From positions 1-35,813 of the forward strand of contig JAKSPB010000031.1 in the NCBI GenBank assembly GCA_024405215.1: a stretch of 35,813 nt of DNA, in the 5' to 3' direction. Below, piece after piece: positions 23,064-31,410 of this stretch. The stretch comes from Lentisphaeria bacterium (GTDB lineage Bacteria > Verrucomicrobiota > Lentisphaeria > Oligosphaerales > Oligosphaeraceae). Made by a program: the position numbers and the translations under genes. The notes under the pieces were generated by a model that saw only the letters and a list, made by a program, of their open reading frames with translations, did not search any database and was not told the origin of the DNA. The stretch's first letter is position 1; each line of letters starts with the position of its first letter.

Positions 23064-23175
23064 GGGCGGATTCGACCGCGCGGCGTGAAAGCGCCGCCAG
23101 GTCTTCCGCCCTTTGGTAAAGCACGCTGCGAACCAAATCCCTGGTTCGTGGCGGTCGCCGTACAAAGCCGGCGAC
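23064..23175 (+). ncRNA. Structured intergenic RNA between L6 and L18 genes (candidate regulatory element)
   Basis: Four helices can form in 112 bases. P1 is GGGCGGA/TCCGCCC (23064-23070 with 23105-23111) and encloses P2, GCGGCG/CGCCGC (23080-23085 with 23092-23097). P3 is CGAACCA/TGGTTCG (23129-23135 with 23142-23148). P4 is GTCGCCG/CGGCGAC (23154-23160 with 23169-23175). There is no ORF and no U-tract. Neighbouring gaps in the operon are mostly 10-25 bp, so a 143-bp gap full of perfect stems suggests a protein-binding leader for rplR or an RNA-processing site. Confidence 0.5.
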
Positions 23176-23199
23176 AAGTGATGAGAGGACAAGAGAGAA

Positions 23200-23562
23200 A
23201 TGAGCAAATTGAGCAAGAAGGAACAGCGGATTCGCCGTCATCGCCACATCCGCAACAAGGTCGCAGGCACTGCGGCCCAGCCTCGTCTGTGCGTCTGCCG
23301 GACAGGCGCCCACATTTATACCCAGGTCATCGACGACGAGGCCGGCATCACTTTGGCTGCCGCTTCCACTGTCGAGAAGGATTTCCGGGCCCAGAAGCTT
23401 TCGGCGAATGTCAAGAGCGCCGAAGTCATCGGGCAGGCGATTGCCGAGCGTGCTCTGGCGAAGGACATCAAGAAGGTGGTCTTCGACCGCGGTGGCTTCC
23501 CCTACCATGGCTGCGTCAAGGCTTTGGCCGACGCCGCCCGCAAGGCCGGTCTTGAGTTCTAG
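23200..23562 (+). CDS. rplR: 50S ribosomal protein L18
   Basis: 120 residues (117 in E. coli): [20 protein letters not shown], then [20 protein letters not shown] and the conserved end [20 protein letters not shown]. It binds 5S rRNA together with L5. The ATG at 23200 lies just after the structured gap; GAGGAC upstream is the likely ribosome-binding site. Confidence 0.97.
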   Translation: MSKLSKKEQRIRRHRHIRNKVAGTAAQPRLCVCRTGAHIYTQVIDDEAGITLAAASTVEKDFRAQKLSANVKSAEVIGQAIAERALAKDIKKVVFDRGGFPYHGCVKALADAARKAGLEF

Positions 23563-23592
23563 TAACAACCGTCACACAGGGAGACAACATCC

Positions 23593-24201
23593 GTGGCAAA
23601 CGAAATTGAAGAAAATGTGACCGTGGCGGAGACTGCCGAGGCCAATGCTCCGGCCGCTTCCCGCAAGAGCGAGGGTCGTCCTCAGCGTCGTGGCGGCGAA
23701 CGTCGCAATGAGCGTCGTGAGCGTGAAGTCGAGCAGGACGAATTCGAGGAGCGCACCATTGTGGTGACCCGTTCCACCAAGGTCGTCAAAGGCGGCAAGA
23801 ACTTCTCCTTCGGCGCGCTGATCGTGGTCGGCGACAAGAAGGGGCGTGTCGGCATGGGCTTTGGCAAGGCCAACGAGCTTACCGACGCCATCCGCAAAGG
23901 TGGCGAGCAGGCCCGCCGTCATCTGATGACGGTTCCCACCAACGGCAGCACCATCACCCACATGGTCGAAGCCCGCTTCTGCGCGGCGAAAGTCCTGTTG
24001 AAGCCCGCAAGCCAGGGTACCGGTGTGATCGCAGGCGGTGGCATGCGTGCCGTTCTCGAACTGGCCGGCATCCAGGATGTCCTGGCGAAGTCCCTTGGCA
24101 GCAACAACCAGGCCAACGTGGTGAAAGCTACGTTCGAGGCTCTGCAGATGCTCCGCACCAAGGCCGAGATGATTGAGAAGCGCGACATCCAGGCGCTCTA
24201 A
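23593..24201 (+). CDS. rpsE: 30S ribosomal protein S5
   Basis: 202 residues (167 in E. coli), with a GTG start and GGGAG upstream. A charged, low-complexity extension of about 50 residues ([20 protein letters not shown]) precedes the canonical core. That core has [40 protein letters not shown] and the C-terminal lobe [21 protein letters not shown]5 sits at the mRNA entry tunnel beside S3 and S4, so both it and S3 carry extra residues in the same ribosomal neighbourhood. Confidence 0.97.
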   Translation: MANEIEENVTVAETAEANAPAASRKSEGRPQRRGGERRNERREREVEQDEFEERTIVVTRSTKVVKGGKNFSFGALIVVGDKKGRVGMGFGKANELTDAIRKGGEQARRHLMTVPTNGSTITHMVEARFCAAKVLLKPASQGTGVIAGGGMRAVLELAGIQDVLAKSLGSNNQANVVKATFEALQMLRTKAEMIEKRDIQAL

Positions 24202-24213
24202 GGAGGAAATTCC

Positions 24214-24747
24214 ATGAAGCTTCACGAACTGAAGAATACCTTCAACCGCCAGGCTCGCAAGCGCGTTGGTCGTGGTGACGGTTCCGGCAACGGCCGTACC
24301 GCCGGTCGTGGTGACAAGGGTGCAGGTGCCCGTGCCGGCGCCAAGCGTCGTCCGTTTTTCGAAGGTGGTCAGATTCCTCTGATCCGCCGTCTGCCCAAGC
24401 GTGGTTTCAACAACGCCAACCACATCCTCTTCGAGGTTGTGAACCTGGACATCCTGGGGAAGAACTGGGAGGCTGGGGCGGAAAGCAACCGTTCCACCAT
24501 GGGGGAAAAGGGCCTGCTCGGCAAGGAGCCCCTTCCCCTGAAGGTTCTGTCCATGGGTGAACTGACCAAGGCTTTCAAGGTCACCGCTGACAAGTTCAGC
24601 GCCCAGGCCAAGGCCAAGATCGAGGCCGCCGGTGGTTCCGTGGAACAGCTGATGCCTACCCTTGAGGAGAAGAAGGCTGCGAAGCACGCTGCCCACATCG
24701 CCGCTCTGCACAAAAAGGCCGCCTTGGCTGCCAAGGCTGACAAGTAG
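24214..24747 (+). CDS. rplO: 50S ribosomal protein L15
   Basis: 177 residues (144 in E. coli). The Gly/Arg-rich N-terminus is typical (RKRVGRGDGSGNGRTAGRGD), followed by FFEGGQIPLIRRLPKRGFNN. The C-terminal 30 residues are an Ala/Lys/His-rich tail. Strong Shine-Dalgarno AAGGAGG. It follows rpsE after 12 bp; the rpmD (L30) gene that usually lies between them is absent. Confidence 0.96.
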   Translation: MKLHELKNTFNRQARKRVGRGDGSGNGRTAGRGDKGAGARAGAKRRPFFEGGQIPLIRRLPKRGFNNANHILFEVVNLDILGKNWEAGAESNRSTMGEKGLLGKEPLPLKVLSMGELTKAFKVTADKFSAQAKAKIEAAGGSVEQLMPTLEEKKAAKHAAHIAALHKKAALAAKADK

Positions 24748-24765
24748 TCAGTCTGTTTTCAAGTA

Positions 24766-24831
24766 GGGGCGTTCGGCCAGCCGTTTGGCGTTGCGAAGCA
24801 GGTCTTCGCGGCGCTGGCAGCCGGTCGCCCC
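24766..24831 (+). other. Long nested hairpin between L15 and SecY genes
   Basis: Three stacked stems are separated by internal loops: GGGGCG/CGCCCC (24766-24771 with 24826-24831), GCCAGC/GCTGGC (24776-24781 with 24813-24818) and GCGAAG/CTTCGC (24793-24798 with 24804-24809). No U-tract follows. The gap is 121 bp against 10-25 bp elsewhere. It may set the ratio of SecY to ribosomal proteins by processing or partial termination. Confidence 0.5.
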
Positions 24832-24868
24832 GTTGTGTTATCTCTGACTTTCACAAAAAGGGACTGAT

Positions 24869-26248
24869 ATGCTTTCCGCCTATCTGAACTGCTTTAAGAT
24901 TCCGGAATTGAAGAAGCGTCTCCTCTTCACCTTTGCGATGATCGCGCTGGTGGAATTGACGGGTGCGATTCCCTGCCCGGGAATTGATCCTGCGCGTCTG
25001 AAGGAGCTCTTCGGCGCCCTGAACAACGATGCCGGCACTTCCGGCATGATGGGGACTTTGGCGCTCTTCAGCGGTGGTGCCATGGAGAAATTCGCCATTG
25101 GTGCGCTGGGCATCATGCCCTATATCTCCGCGTCTATTATTCTACAGCTGATGACTCCAGTCATTCCCGCCTTGAACAAGATGGTCCGGGAAGGCGAGAG
25201 TGGAATGCAGCAATACAATTTCATCATGCGCGTCCTTACTGTGGCGGTTGCCATTGTCCAGGGCATCATGTTCTCTGCGGCGATGATGAATCCCGGTCGT
25301 CTGGGGTTGGGCGATGGTTCTGTCGTCATGAATCCGGGCATTGGGTTCATGGTCGAGACCATCATCATTCTGACCGGTGGTTCCATGTTTATCACTTGGC
25401 TGGGTGAAATGATCACCGAACGCGGCGTCGGCAATGGCGCCTCCCTGATCATTACGGTCAACATCATTGCGCGTATCCCCAGTGCTCTGGCCAGCCTTTA
25501 CCAGATGGTTTTCGTCGGCAGTGCCACGGGTGAGAGCCAGCTGACCATCGTCCATCTGCTGATTCTCGTTGTTTTGTTCGTCGCCGTGACGGTTGGCGCC
25601 ATCATGCTGACCGAGGGCATGAGGAAGATCCCTGTCCGTTATGCGCAGCAGCGTTCTGTCGGCGGTTTCGGTCGTTCCGCAGGTGTTCAGACCACCTATC
25701 TTCCTCTGCGTGTCAACTACGCCAACGTCATGCCCATCATCTTTGCCGGCGCCATCCTTGGCTTCATTGACATGGTGCTCCGTTATCTGCCTGCCAAGCC
25801 CTTCGTCCAATGGCTGGCGATTCACCTGCAGTATGGCTCTTTCGGCTATCTTCTGATCTATGCGGCGCTTCTCATGGTCTTCGCCTTCTTCTGGGTTGCC
25901 AACCAGTTCAATCCCATTCAGATCGCGGATGATTTCCAGAAGAACAACGGCTACATCCCCGGCATTCGTCCCGGCAAGGCCACCAGTGACTTCCTGGATC
26001 ACGCCATGACCCGCATTACCCTGGGCGGTGCCATCGGTCTGCTTGTTCTGGCTCTGCTGCCCATGGTTCTGGCGAACTCCTTCCTGAAGATTCCGCACAG
26101 CATCGCCTCCTTCTTTGGCGGCACCAGCCTGCTGATCATCGTCGGTGTCATGCTGGATACCATGCGGCAGATTCAGACCTACCTGATTAGCCGCAACTAC
26201 GATGGTTTCCTCTCCAAGGGAATCCTCCGGAACGGTCGCAGATACTAA
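24869..26248 (+). CDS. secY: Preprotein translocase subunit SecY
   Basis: 459 residues (443 in E. coli), with ten predicted membrane segments. Recognisable parts are the start FKIPELKKRLLFTFAMIALV, the plug region and TM2 (AIGALGIMPYISASIILQLM), TM4/5 (EMITERGVGNGASLIITVNI) and the cytoplasmic loop RKIPVRYAQQR that binds the ribosome. The C-terminus ends LISRNYDGFLSKGILRNGRRY. It forms the SecYEG channel. It closes the operon and is followed by a strong terminator, so adk, map, infA and rpmJ are not linked here. Confidence 0.97.
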   Translation: MLSAYLNCFKIPELKKRLLFTFAMIALVELTGAIPCPGIDPARLKELFGALNNDAGTSGMMGTLALFSGGAMEKFAIGALGIMPYISASIILQLMTPVIPALNKMVREGESGMQQYNFIMRVLTVAVAIVQGIMFSAAMMNPGRLGLGDGSVVMNPGIGFMVETIIILTGGSMFITWLGEMITERGVGNGASLIITVNIIARIPSALASLYQMVFVGSATGESQLTIVHLLILVVLFVAVTVGAIMLTEGMRKIPVRYAQQRSVGGFGRSAGVQTTYLPLRVNYANVMPIIFAGAILGFIDMVLRYLPAKPFVQWLAIHLQYGSFGYLLIYAALLMVFAFFWVANQFNPIQIADDFQKNNGYIPGIRPGKATSDFLDHAMTRITLGGAIGLLVLALLPMVLANSFLKIPHSIASFFGGTSLLIIVGVMLDTMRQIQTYLISRNYDGFLSKGILRNGRRY

Positions 26249-26269
26249 TCTGATAGTTTCTTCTGCCTG

Positions 26270-26305
26270 AGCCCCGGGGGAAATTCTTTCCGCCGGGGCT
26301 TTTTT
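26270..26305 (+). terminator. Strong intrinsic terminator of the ribosomal operon
   Basis: 8-bp stem AGCCCCGG/CCGGGGCT (26270-26277 with 26293-26300), extended inside by GGGAAA/TTTCC, followed by TTTTTT. It lies 21 bases past the secY stop. Confidence 0.93.
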
Positions 26306-26333
26306 CATTCCTTCTCATATTTAGGGTATTGCC

Positions 26334-26924
26334 ATGTCTCAAGATCTCAACAATGAAATCGCGACGAGAATTCGTGAATTGCGGCAACTGCAAGAACTGA
26401 CCACCGCCCAAGTGGCCGAAAAACTGGGAGTCGAGGAATCCGTCTATGTCAAGATGGAAAGCGGTTCCGAGGATCTTTCCGTTAGTTGTTTGAATGAGAT
26501 TTCGCAGATTTTGGAGGTTGAGCTTTCCCTGTTGCTGACCGGCAGGGAATCTCGGATGAGTTCCTTTGCGGTGACGCGTGCCGGAAAAGGAGTCCGTGTC
26601 AATCGTCGCAAGCAATATCAATACGATGAACTTGTTCCTAATTTCAAAGGAAAGTTTATTGAGCCACTGCTGGTGACTTGTCCTAGCAAGGGCGAGGATG
26701 CCTCCGTTGCGCTGAACTCCCATCCGGGACAGGAAATGGACTATGTCCTTGAGGGCGTTTTGAAGGTCGTTGTCTGCGGGAATGAAATTATCTTGAATCC
26801 CGGCGACACCATCTATTATGATTCCAACAACCCCCATGGCATGGCTGCCGTCGGCGACAAGCCTGCGAAATTCATCGCCATTATCATGCGGACCGGCCTT
26901 TCTTTGGGAAATGGCGCATTTTGA
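26334..26924 (+). CDS. XRE-family regulator with C-terminal cupin sensor domain
   Basis: 196 residues. Residues about 8-62 are a helix-turn-helix of the Cro/C1 type (RIRELRQLQELTTAQVAEKL, then GVEESVYVKMESGSEDLSVS). Residues about 105-190 are a small cupin (NSHPGQEMDYVLEGVLKVVV, then ILNPGDTIYYDSNNPHGM). Proteins of this kind usually sense a small metabolite in the cupin and regulate the adjacent gene. The neighbour, 73 bp downstream on the same strand, is an acyl-CoA synthetase. This pairing is common in anaerobes, so control of acid activation is a fair inference. No clear Shine-Dalgarno is seen. Confidence 0.9.
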   Translation: MSQDLNNEIATRIRELRQLQELTTAQVAEKLGVEESVYVKMESGSEDLSVSCLNEISQILEVELSLLLTGRESRMSSFAVTRAGKGVRVNRRKQYQYDELVPNFKGKFIEPLLVTCPSKGEDASVALNSHPGQEMDYVLEGVLKVVVCGNEIILNPGDTIYYDSNNPHGMAAVGDKPAKFIAIIMRTGLSLGNGAF

Positions 26925-26997
26925 CAGCGCGTCCCCTGGAATCAAGTGAAAGAGGAATTCTCTTTGTCTTTGAAAATTTTAGTAATCTTTAGCAAAT

Positions 26998-28719
26998 ATG
27001 TCCCTTCTTTCTCATTTTGTCAATCGCGAGGAATTCAGTTCCTACCAGGACTTCTTCCAGAATTTCAAGTTGATTGTTCCTGAGCATTTCAACTTCGCCT
27101 ACGACGTGGTGGATCGTTATGCGGAGGAAGAGCCCGACCGTGTCGCGCTGGTCTGGTGCAATGACCATGACGAAGAACTGGTCATTACCTTCAAGGAGAT
27201 GGCGAAAATGGCCAACCGTCTGGCGAATCTCATGGTGAAGGAAGGCATTGGCAAAGGCGATTATGTCATGCTGGTGATGAAGGGCCGCTACGAGTTCTGG
27301 CCGGCCATGATCGCCTGTCACAAGATTGGTGCCATTGCCATTCCTGCGACTCACATGCTCAAGCAGCATGATTTGGTCTATCGCATTGAGAAGTCCCAGA
27401 TGAAGGGCATCCTTGCTGTGGAGTCCGCCAGCCTTCTGGATGAGATTGACGCAGCTCAGGCGGCCACTGGCGATACTTTGAAGGTCAAGATCTGCATTTC
27501 CGGTCCTCGTGACGGCTGGCTCGACTATCGGAGCGAAGTGGAAAAGTGCTCCGACGAGTGGGTCGCTCCTCCGCGCGAGGAGCGCAATGCCTCCGGCGAT
27601 CCCATGTTGGTTTACTTTACCAGCGGCACCAGCGGAATGCCCAAGATGGTCAGTCATGCGTATGACATGGCGCTGGGATACATTCTTGTTGCCAAATACT
27701 GGCAGTGTGTCGAGGATGGCGGATTGCATTACACGGCGGCGGATACGGGATGGGCGAAATGCATCTGGGGAAAGCTCTATGGACAGTGGATTGCGGGCAC
27801 TCGCATCTTCGTCTATGACTACGACAAGTTCGATGCGGAAAAGATGCTGGAGAAGCTGGTCAGCCACAAGGTGACTACCTTCTGCGCTCCTCCTACCGTC
27901 TATCGTTTCTTGATCCGCCAGGATTTGAGTCGTTTTGACCTTTCCGGCATCCGTTATGCGGCTACTGCAGGCGAGCCGTTGAATCCCGAGGTCTACTACC
28001 AGTTCTTTCACAAGACGGGCTTGCGCATCCGCGAAGGATTCGGACAGACCGAGACCATCGCCATTGCCGCCAACTGGCCGTGGGACGAGCCGGAGCCCGG
28101 TTCCATCGGACGTCCCAGGCCAGGCATGGATCTGGAGCGCATTGGTTCGGATACCCAGCCTGCTGAATCGGGTGAGGAAGGCGAGATGTGCCTTCACACT
28201 GGCGATGCGCGTCTCGTTGGTCTGTTCATGGGCTACCATAACGCCGAGGAGCAAACCGCTTCACGCTGGCATGACGGCTACTACCATGCCGGTGACATGG
28301 CTTGGAAGGACGAGGATGGCTATCTGTGGTTCGTGGGGCGTGCAGACGACGTGATCAAGACTTCCGGCTATCGTGTCGGTCCCTTTGAGGTGGAGAGCGC
28401 GGTGATGGAGCATCCTTCTGTTCTGGAATGCGCCATCACGGGCGTGCCGGATCCCACTCGTGGCCAGGTCGTGAAGGCCACCATTGTTCTGAACAAGGGC
28501 TACGAGCCTTCGGAAGAACTGATGAAGGAGATCCAGGAGTTCGTGAAGCACAATACTGCGCCCTACAAGTATCCGCGCGTCATCGAGTTCGTGGATTCTC
28601 TTCCCAAGACGGTTTCCGGGAAGATCCGCCGCCAGGAAATCCGTGAACAGCAGCAGAAGCTCTGGGCTGATGCCGCTGCGCAGGAAGCGGCTTTCCAGGC
28701 TTCCCAGAAGAAAAACTAG
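26998..28719 (+). CDS. AMP-forming acyl-CoA synthetase (medium-chain/aromatic acid type)
   Basis: 573 residues of the ANL superfamily. The phosphate-binding loop is YFTSGTSGMPKM, the A5 motif GFGQTE, the hinge region GRADDVIKTSGYRVGPFEVE, and the C-terminal catalytic lysine motif PKTVSGKIRR. Length and the N-terminal FNFAYDVVDRYAEEEPDRVA resemble the ACSM-like medium-chain acyl-CoA and acetyl-CoA synthetase-like group. The reaction is acid + ATP + CoA to acyl-CoA + AMP + PPi. The acid is not predictable; short or medium-chain fatty or aromatic acids are plausible. It is likely controlled by the XRE-cupin gene upstream and ends just before a MITE-like element. Confidence 0.92.
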   Translation: MSLLSHFVNREEFSSYQDFFQNFKLIVPEHFNFAYDVVDRYAEEEPDRVALVWCNDHDEELVITFKEMAKMANRLANLMVKEGIGKGDYVMLVMKGRYEFWPAMIACHKIGAIAIPATHMLKQHDLVYRIEKSQMKGILAVESASLLDEIDAAQAATGDTLKVKICISGPRDGWLDYRSEVEKCSDEWVAPPREERNASGDPMLVYFTSGTSGMPKMVSHAYDMALGYILVAKYWQCVEDGGLHYTAADTGWAKCIWGKLYGQWIAGTRIFVYDYDKFDAEKMLEKLVSHKVTTFCAPPTVYRFLIRQDLSRFDLSGIRYAATAGEPLNPEVYYQFFHKTGLRIREGFGQTETIAIAANWPWDEPEPGSIGRPRPGMDLERIGSDTQPAESGEEGEMCLHTGDARLVGLFMGYHNAEEQTASRWHDGYYHAGDMAWKDEDGYLWFVGRADDVIKTSGYRVGPFEVESAVMEHPSVLECAITGVPDPTRGQVVKATIVLNKGYEPSEELMKEIQEFVKHNTAPYKYPRVIEFVDSLPKTVSGKIRRQEIREQQQKLWADAAAQEAAFQASQKKN

Positions 28720-28730
28720 CTGTGGACATA

Positions 28731-28985
28731 GGGCTGTTGCAAAACCGCAATGTTCTGCAATAGTCCATTTCCTGTTTTCTCCAGGACGAAAATAAAGATG
28801 GCATAACAAGCAAAATAGCAAACCAGGCAAAAGCTTTCGGCGACAATCGTCAAAGGCGATTTCTGCGTGTTTTGCTGTGTTTTGGTTGTGTTGCTGTCTC
28901 CGCACGCGGCTTCATAAGGGAAGATTGAATCCGGAAATGCGAACAAGGGTTGGTGCCACCTGAAGTCAAGGTTTTGCAACAGCCC
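28731..28985. mobile_element. 255-bp MITE-like element with perfect 16-bp terminal inverted repeats
   Basis: GGGCTGTTGCAAAACC at 28731-28746 is matched perfectly in inverse by GGTTTTGCAACAGCCC at 28970-28985. The GGCTGTTGCAAAA type of end is shared by several IS families. The interior holds no transposase, only a short hydrophobic frame on the minus strand that is probably chance. No target duplication is evident. It begins 11 bp after the acyl-CoA synthetase stop and ends 22 bp before the OppD-like ATG, so it must supply or interrupt the promoter of that gene. Confidence 0.75.
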
Positions 28986-29007
28986 TTTTTTTATATCAAT
29001 ACGGCAC

Positions 29008-29976
29008 ATGGACGAACTTCTGAACATATCCAACTTGACGGTGGAATTTGATTCCGATGAAGGAGTTGTCCATGCCGTGAACGACGTCTCCTTCTCCGTG
29101 AATGCCGGCGAAGCCGTCGGATTGGTGGGGGAATCCGGCTGTGGCAAGTCCGTGACCTCCATGTCCATTCCCCGGCTGGTGCCGTCGCCTCCGGGACGTA
29201 CGGTCGGCGGGAGCATCCGCTTTCGCGGTAGGGAACTGGTTGGGCTGGCGCCTGCTGAGTTGCGGAAAATCCGCGGCGCGGAAATCGGCGTGGTCTTCCA
29301 GGAGCCTATGACGGCGTTGTCGCCTCTGCATCGGATTGACGATCAAATGGCGGAGACCATCCGCTTGCATCGTCGTATGGGAAAGGCGGAGGAACAGTCG
29401 CTGATTCTTTCCTGGCTGAAACGCGTGGGAATTGCGGATCCCCTGCGCTGTCTGAAAGCCTATCCCTTTGAGCTTTCCGGTGGAATGCGCCAGCGTGTGA
29501 TGATCGCCATGGCCATGTTGCTGGAGCCCCGGCTGGTCATTGCCGATGAACCAACCACGGCACTGGATGTGACCATTCAGGCCCAGGTGCTGGATCTGTT
29601 GCACGAAGTGACGGCCGATAATGCGAATCAACGCGCATTATTGTTGATTACCCACGATCTCGGCGTCATCTGGGAGATGTGCACGCGCGTCATCGTCATG
29701 TACGGTTCCCGTATCATGGAAGAAGCGCCGGTCAAGGAGCTCTTCGACCATCCTGTTCATCCCTATACATGCGGGCTTCTGGAATCCAGTCCCAGTTTGC
29801 AGGACGATCCTCTGCACCTGAAGAGCATTCCTGGCAGCGTGCCAAGCCTGCTGCATCCGCTGTCAGGCTGCCCCTTTGCGCCGCGTTGCCCGAAGGCTAC
29901 GGCAAAGTGCCATGAGACGCTCCCCCTCCGGAAGAATATTGCTCCGGGACATTCCGTGGCGTGCTGGATGGCATAA
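29008..29976 (+). CDS. Peptide/nickel-type ABC transporter ATPase (OppD/DppD family)
   Basis: 322 residues. Walker A GESGCGKS (41-48), Q-loop [13 protein letters not shown], signature LSGG (156-159), Walker B LVIADEP, switch His216 (LLITHDLGV). The family-specific C-terminal extension is present: [13 protein letters not shown] followed by the cysteine cluster Cys288, 294, 301 and 319, which in OppD/DppD proteins can hold an iron-sulfur cluster. It should energise import of oligopeptides or a similar ligand with two permeases, a second ATPase and a binding protein, none of which is in this window. So it is either an orphan or cut off from its operon. No Shine-Dalgarno is seen; the MITE lies directly upstream. 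Confidence 0.92.
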   Translation: MDELLNISNLTVEFDSDEGVVHAVNDVSFSVNAGEAVGLVGESGCGKSVTSMSIPRLVPSPPGRTVGGSIRFRGRELVGLAPAELRKIRGAEIGVVFQEPMTALSPLHRIDDQMAETIRLHRRMGKAEEQSLILSWLKRVGIADPLRCLKAYPFELSGGMRQRVMIAMAMLLEPRLVIADEPTTALDVTIQAQVLDLLHEVTADNANQRALLLITHDLGVIWEMCTRVIVMYGSRIMEEAPVKELFDHPVHPYTCGLLESSPSLQDDPLHLKSIPGSVPSLLHPLSGCPFAPRCPKATAKCHETLPLRKNIAPGHSVACWMA

Positions 29977-30513
29977 GGCGATGACACCGAACAAACATGT
30001 GGGCGGCTTGTTCTGAAAGCACGAATAGGTCCAACACGATTGCTCTGGACGTAGTCAGTTTGCATCGTTAAAAAGACACAAAAACACTGCTGTCCCGTTG
30101 AAAAATCAAACAAGATACATCAAGTCAAAAAAACATATTAAATTCAATAAATTGAGCACAATAATTTAAAATTGAATTTGCATTCAAGAAGCTCCAAGAC
30201 ACGCAATCGTAAAGTTAAGAAAAAATCAATAAAAAACAATTGAAAAAAGAATAAAACTATTATTTTAGGATCAAAAATGATTCTAAAAACAGATTTTATG
30301 TTTTTACCACGTTAGTCTCCTCGATTGTTTTATTCTAAAATTGGAAAATCAATTGTTTTAGATTGATATGAAGCGGATAACTTCATGGAAACATAATGCT
30401 TCATGTTCTATGCTTATATTCCAGGCTTCAGGCTATGCGGGAGACATTCCCGCTGGTGCTGGAACTCCCGGAAGGAAATGAGCAGACTTTTGGAAGAAAG
30501 GCGAACCATCGGC
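29977..30513. other. AT-rich gap between convergent genes, no convincing gene
   Basis: About 400 bases from 29990 are strongly AT-rich, in contrast to the GC-rich genes on both sides, and hold no credible ORF. Two imperfect inverted repeats share the core TTCTAAAA: TTTTAGGATC/GATTCTAAAA (30263-30272 with 30279-30288), and TCTAAAATTG with CAATTGTTTTAGA (30334-30343 with 30350-30362). A GC hairpin GCGGGA/TCCCGC (30437-30442 with 30448-30453) lies beyond the minus-strand stop at 30514. This may be a transferred segment boundary or simply a terminator region. Confidence 0.5.
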
Positions 30514-31410
30514 TCACCAGTTTCCATTTTGCCGTCTGTGATGGATGACGGCGGCGGCGAGGCAGGCGCCCCCCAGCAGAGCCAGGAGAAGTTGCCACCT
30601 GTGAAACTGCAGGCCACGTCTCTTGAAACTCCTCTGCCTGGCGGCATCCTTCTCCTGGCTTACCCGGTCCCGGAACTCCATGGCGTTCGCCACCCGTCCG
30701 CTGATTTTCGACGGCGTGTCAAAGAGGCCCGGATGCTCCTCCCAGACTGGATGGAAATCCGCCTCGCCCAGGCTGACGGCGGAGAGAACCTGCCCCTGCG
30801 CATTGTACTTCCGAAGGGAGAGAAGCACTCCCGTCTCGTTGTCAAGCAGATACTCCCGCGTGAAGGGGTGTCGCCGCCGCTGCTCCGCGTCGCCTGCCGC
30901 GCTGAAGCCCGTGAAAGCGGAGACGGGCGGCCCGTCCTCCGTTCCCGCGTCGTCGGGGATCCGCATGGTGATTTTTCGGCACGGGCGTTCCTTCCAGGTC
31001 GTCTTGCGGCCGGAATATTCCGCACGGGAGAATTCCTCGCGGCACGGACGGTTCAGAAGGCTCTCCAGCCAAAAGAGCCGCAGGAAATCACCGCCCTGCC
31101 AGGCCGTCCCCGTGGAGGCGTCGATGGCATACTGTCCGTCGCGGTTGGACAGGAAGGAGAAATGCAGGTGTTGTGCGCCATAAAAATCCACCCGGAGCAG
31201 TACCGTGCCGTCTTTCTCAACCTTCCGGTGGTAGACCACCTTGGCGATGTCCTTCTCCTCGCGAAGGCGCGGCTGCTCGATCTCCGCCACATAGCTGGCC
31301 GTGCGGCTTGTCTCATACGCCTCCTCGAGCACGGCCCGGAGATTTTCCGCCGCCGACAGGTACAGCAACGGCAGAAAAAGAAAAAACACTGCGCGATGTA
31401 GTATCGTCAT
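30514..31410 (-). CDS. LolA-like exported protein with C-terminal membrane anchor
   Basis: 298 residues with a signal peptide (residues 1-21, ending YLSAAEN). The body has the half-barrel beta pattern of LolA/RseB-like outer-membrane lipoprotein carriers: VVYHRKVEKDGTVLLRVDFY, QYAIDASTGTAWQGGDFLRL, the hydrophilic loop REYLLDNETGVLLSLRKYNA and AVSLGEADFHPVWEEHPGLF. A hydrophobic helix near residues 272-290 (LLLALLGGACLAAAVI) followed by HHRRQNGNW should anchor it in the inner membrane. It overlaps the upstream lipoprotein gene by four bases (ATGA), so the two are translationally coupled and probably act together. The family call is by fold pattern, not by a definite motif. Confidence 0.65.
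   Translation of the reverse strand: MTILHRAVFFLFLPLLYLSAAENLRAVLEEAYETSRTASYVAEIEQPRLREEKDIAKVVYHRKVEKDGTVLLRVDFYGAQHLHFSFLSNRDGQYAIDASTGTAWQGGDFLRLFWLESLLNRPCREEFSRAEYSGRKTTWKERPCRKITMRIPDDAGTEDGPPVSAFTGFSAAGDAEQRRRHPFTREYLLDNETGVLLSLRKYNAQGQVLSAVSLGEADFHPVWEEHPGLFDTPSKISGRVANAMEFRDRVSQEKDAARQRSFKRRGLQFHRWQLLLALLGGACLAAAVIHHRRQNGNW

Noticed and set aside
28716-29216. Minus-strand frame through the 255-bp MITE with a hydrophobic stretch
   Set aside because: It runs through both inverted repeats and into the antisense of the OppD-like gene and shows no transposase motif.
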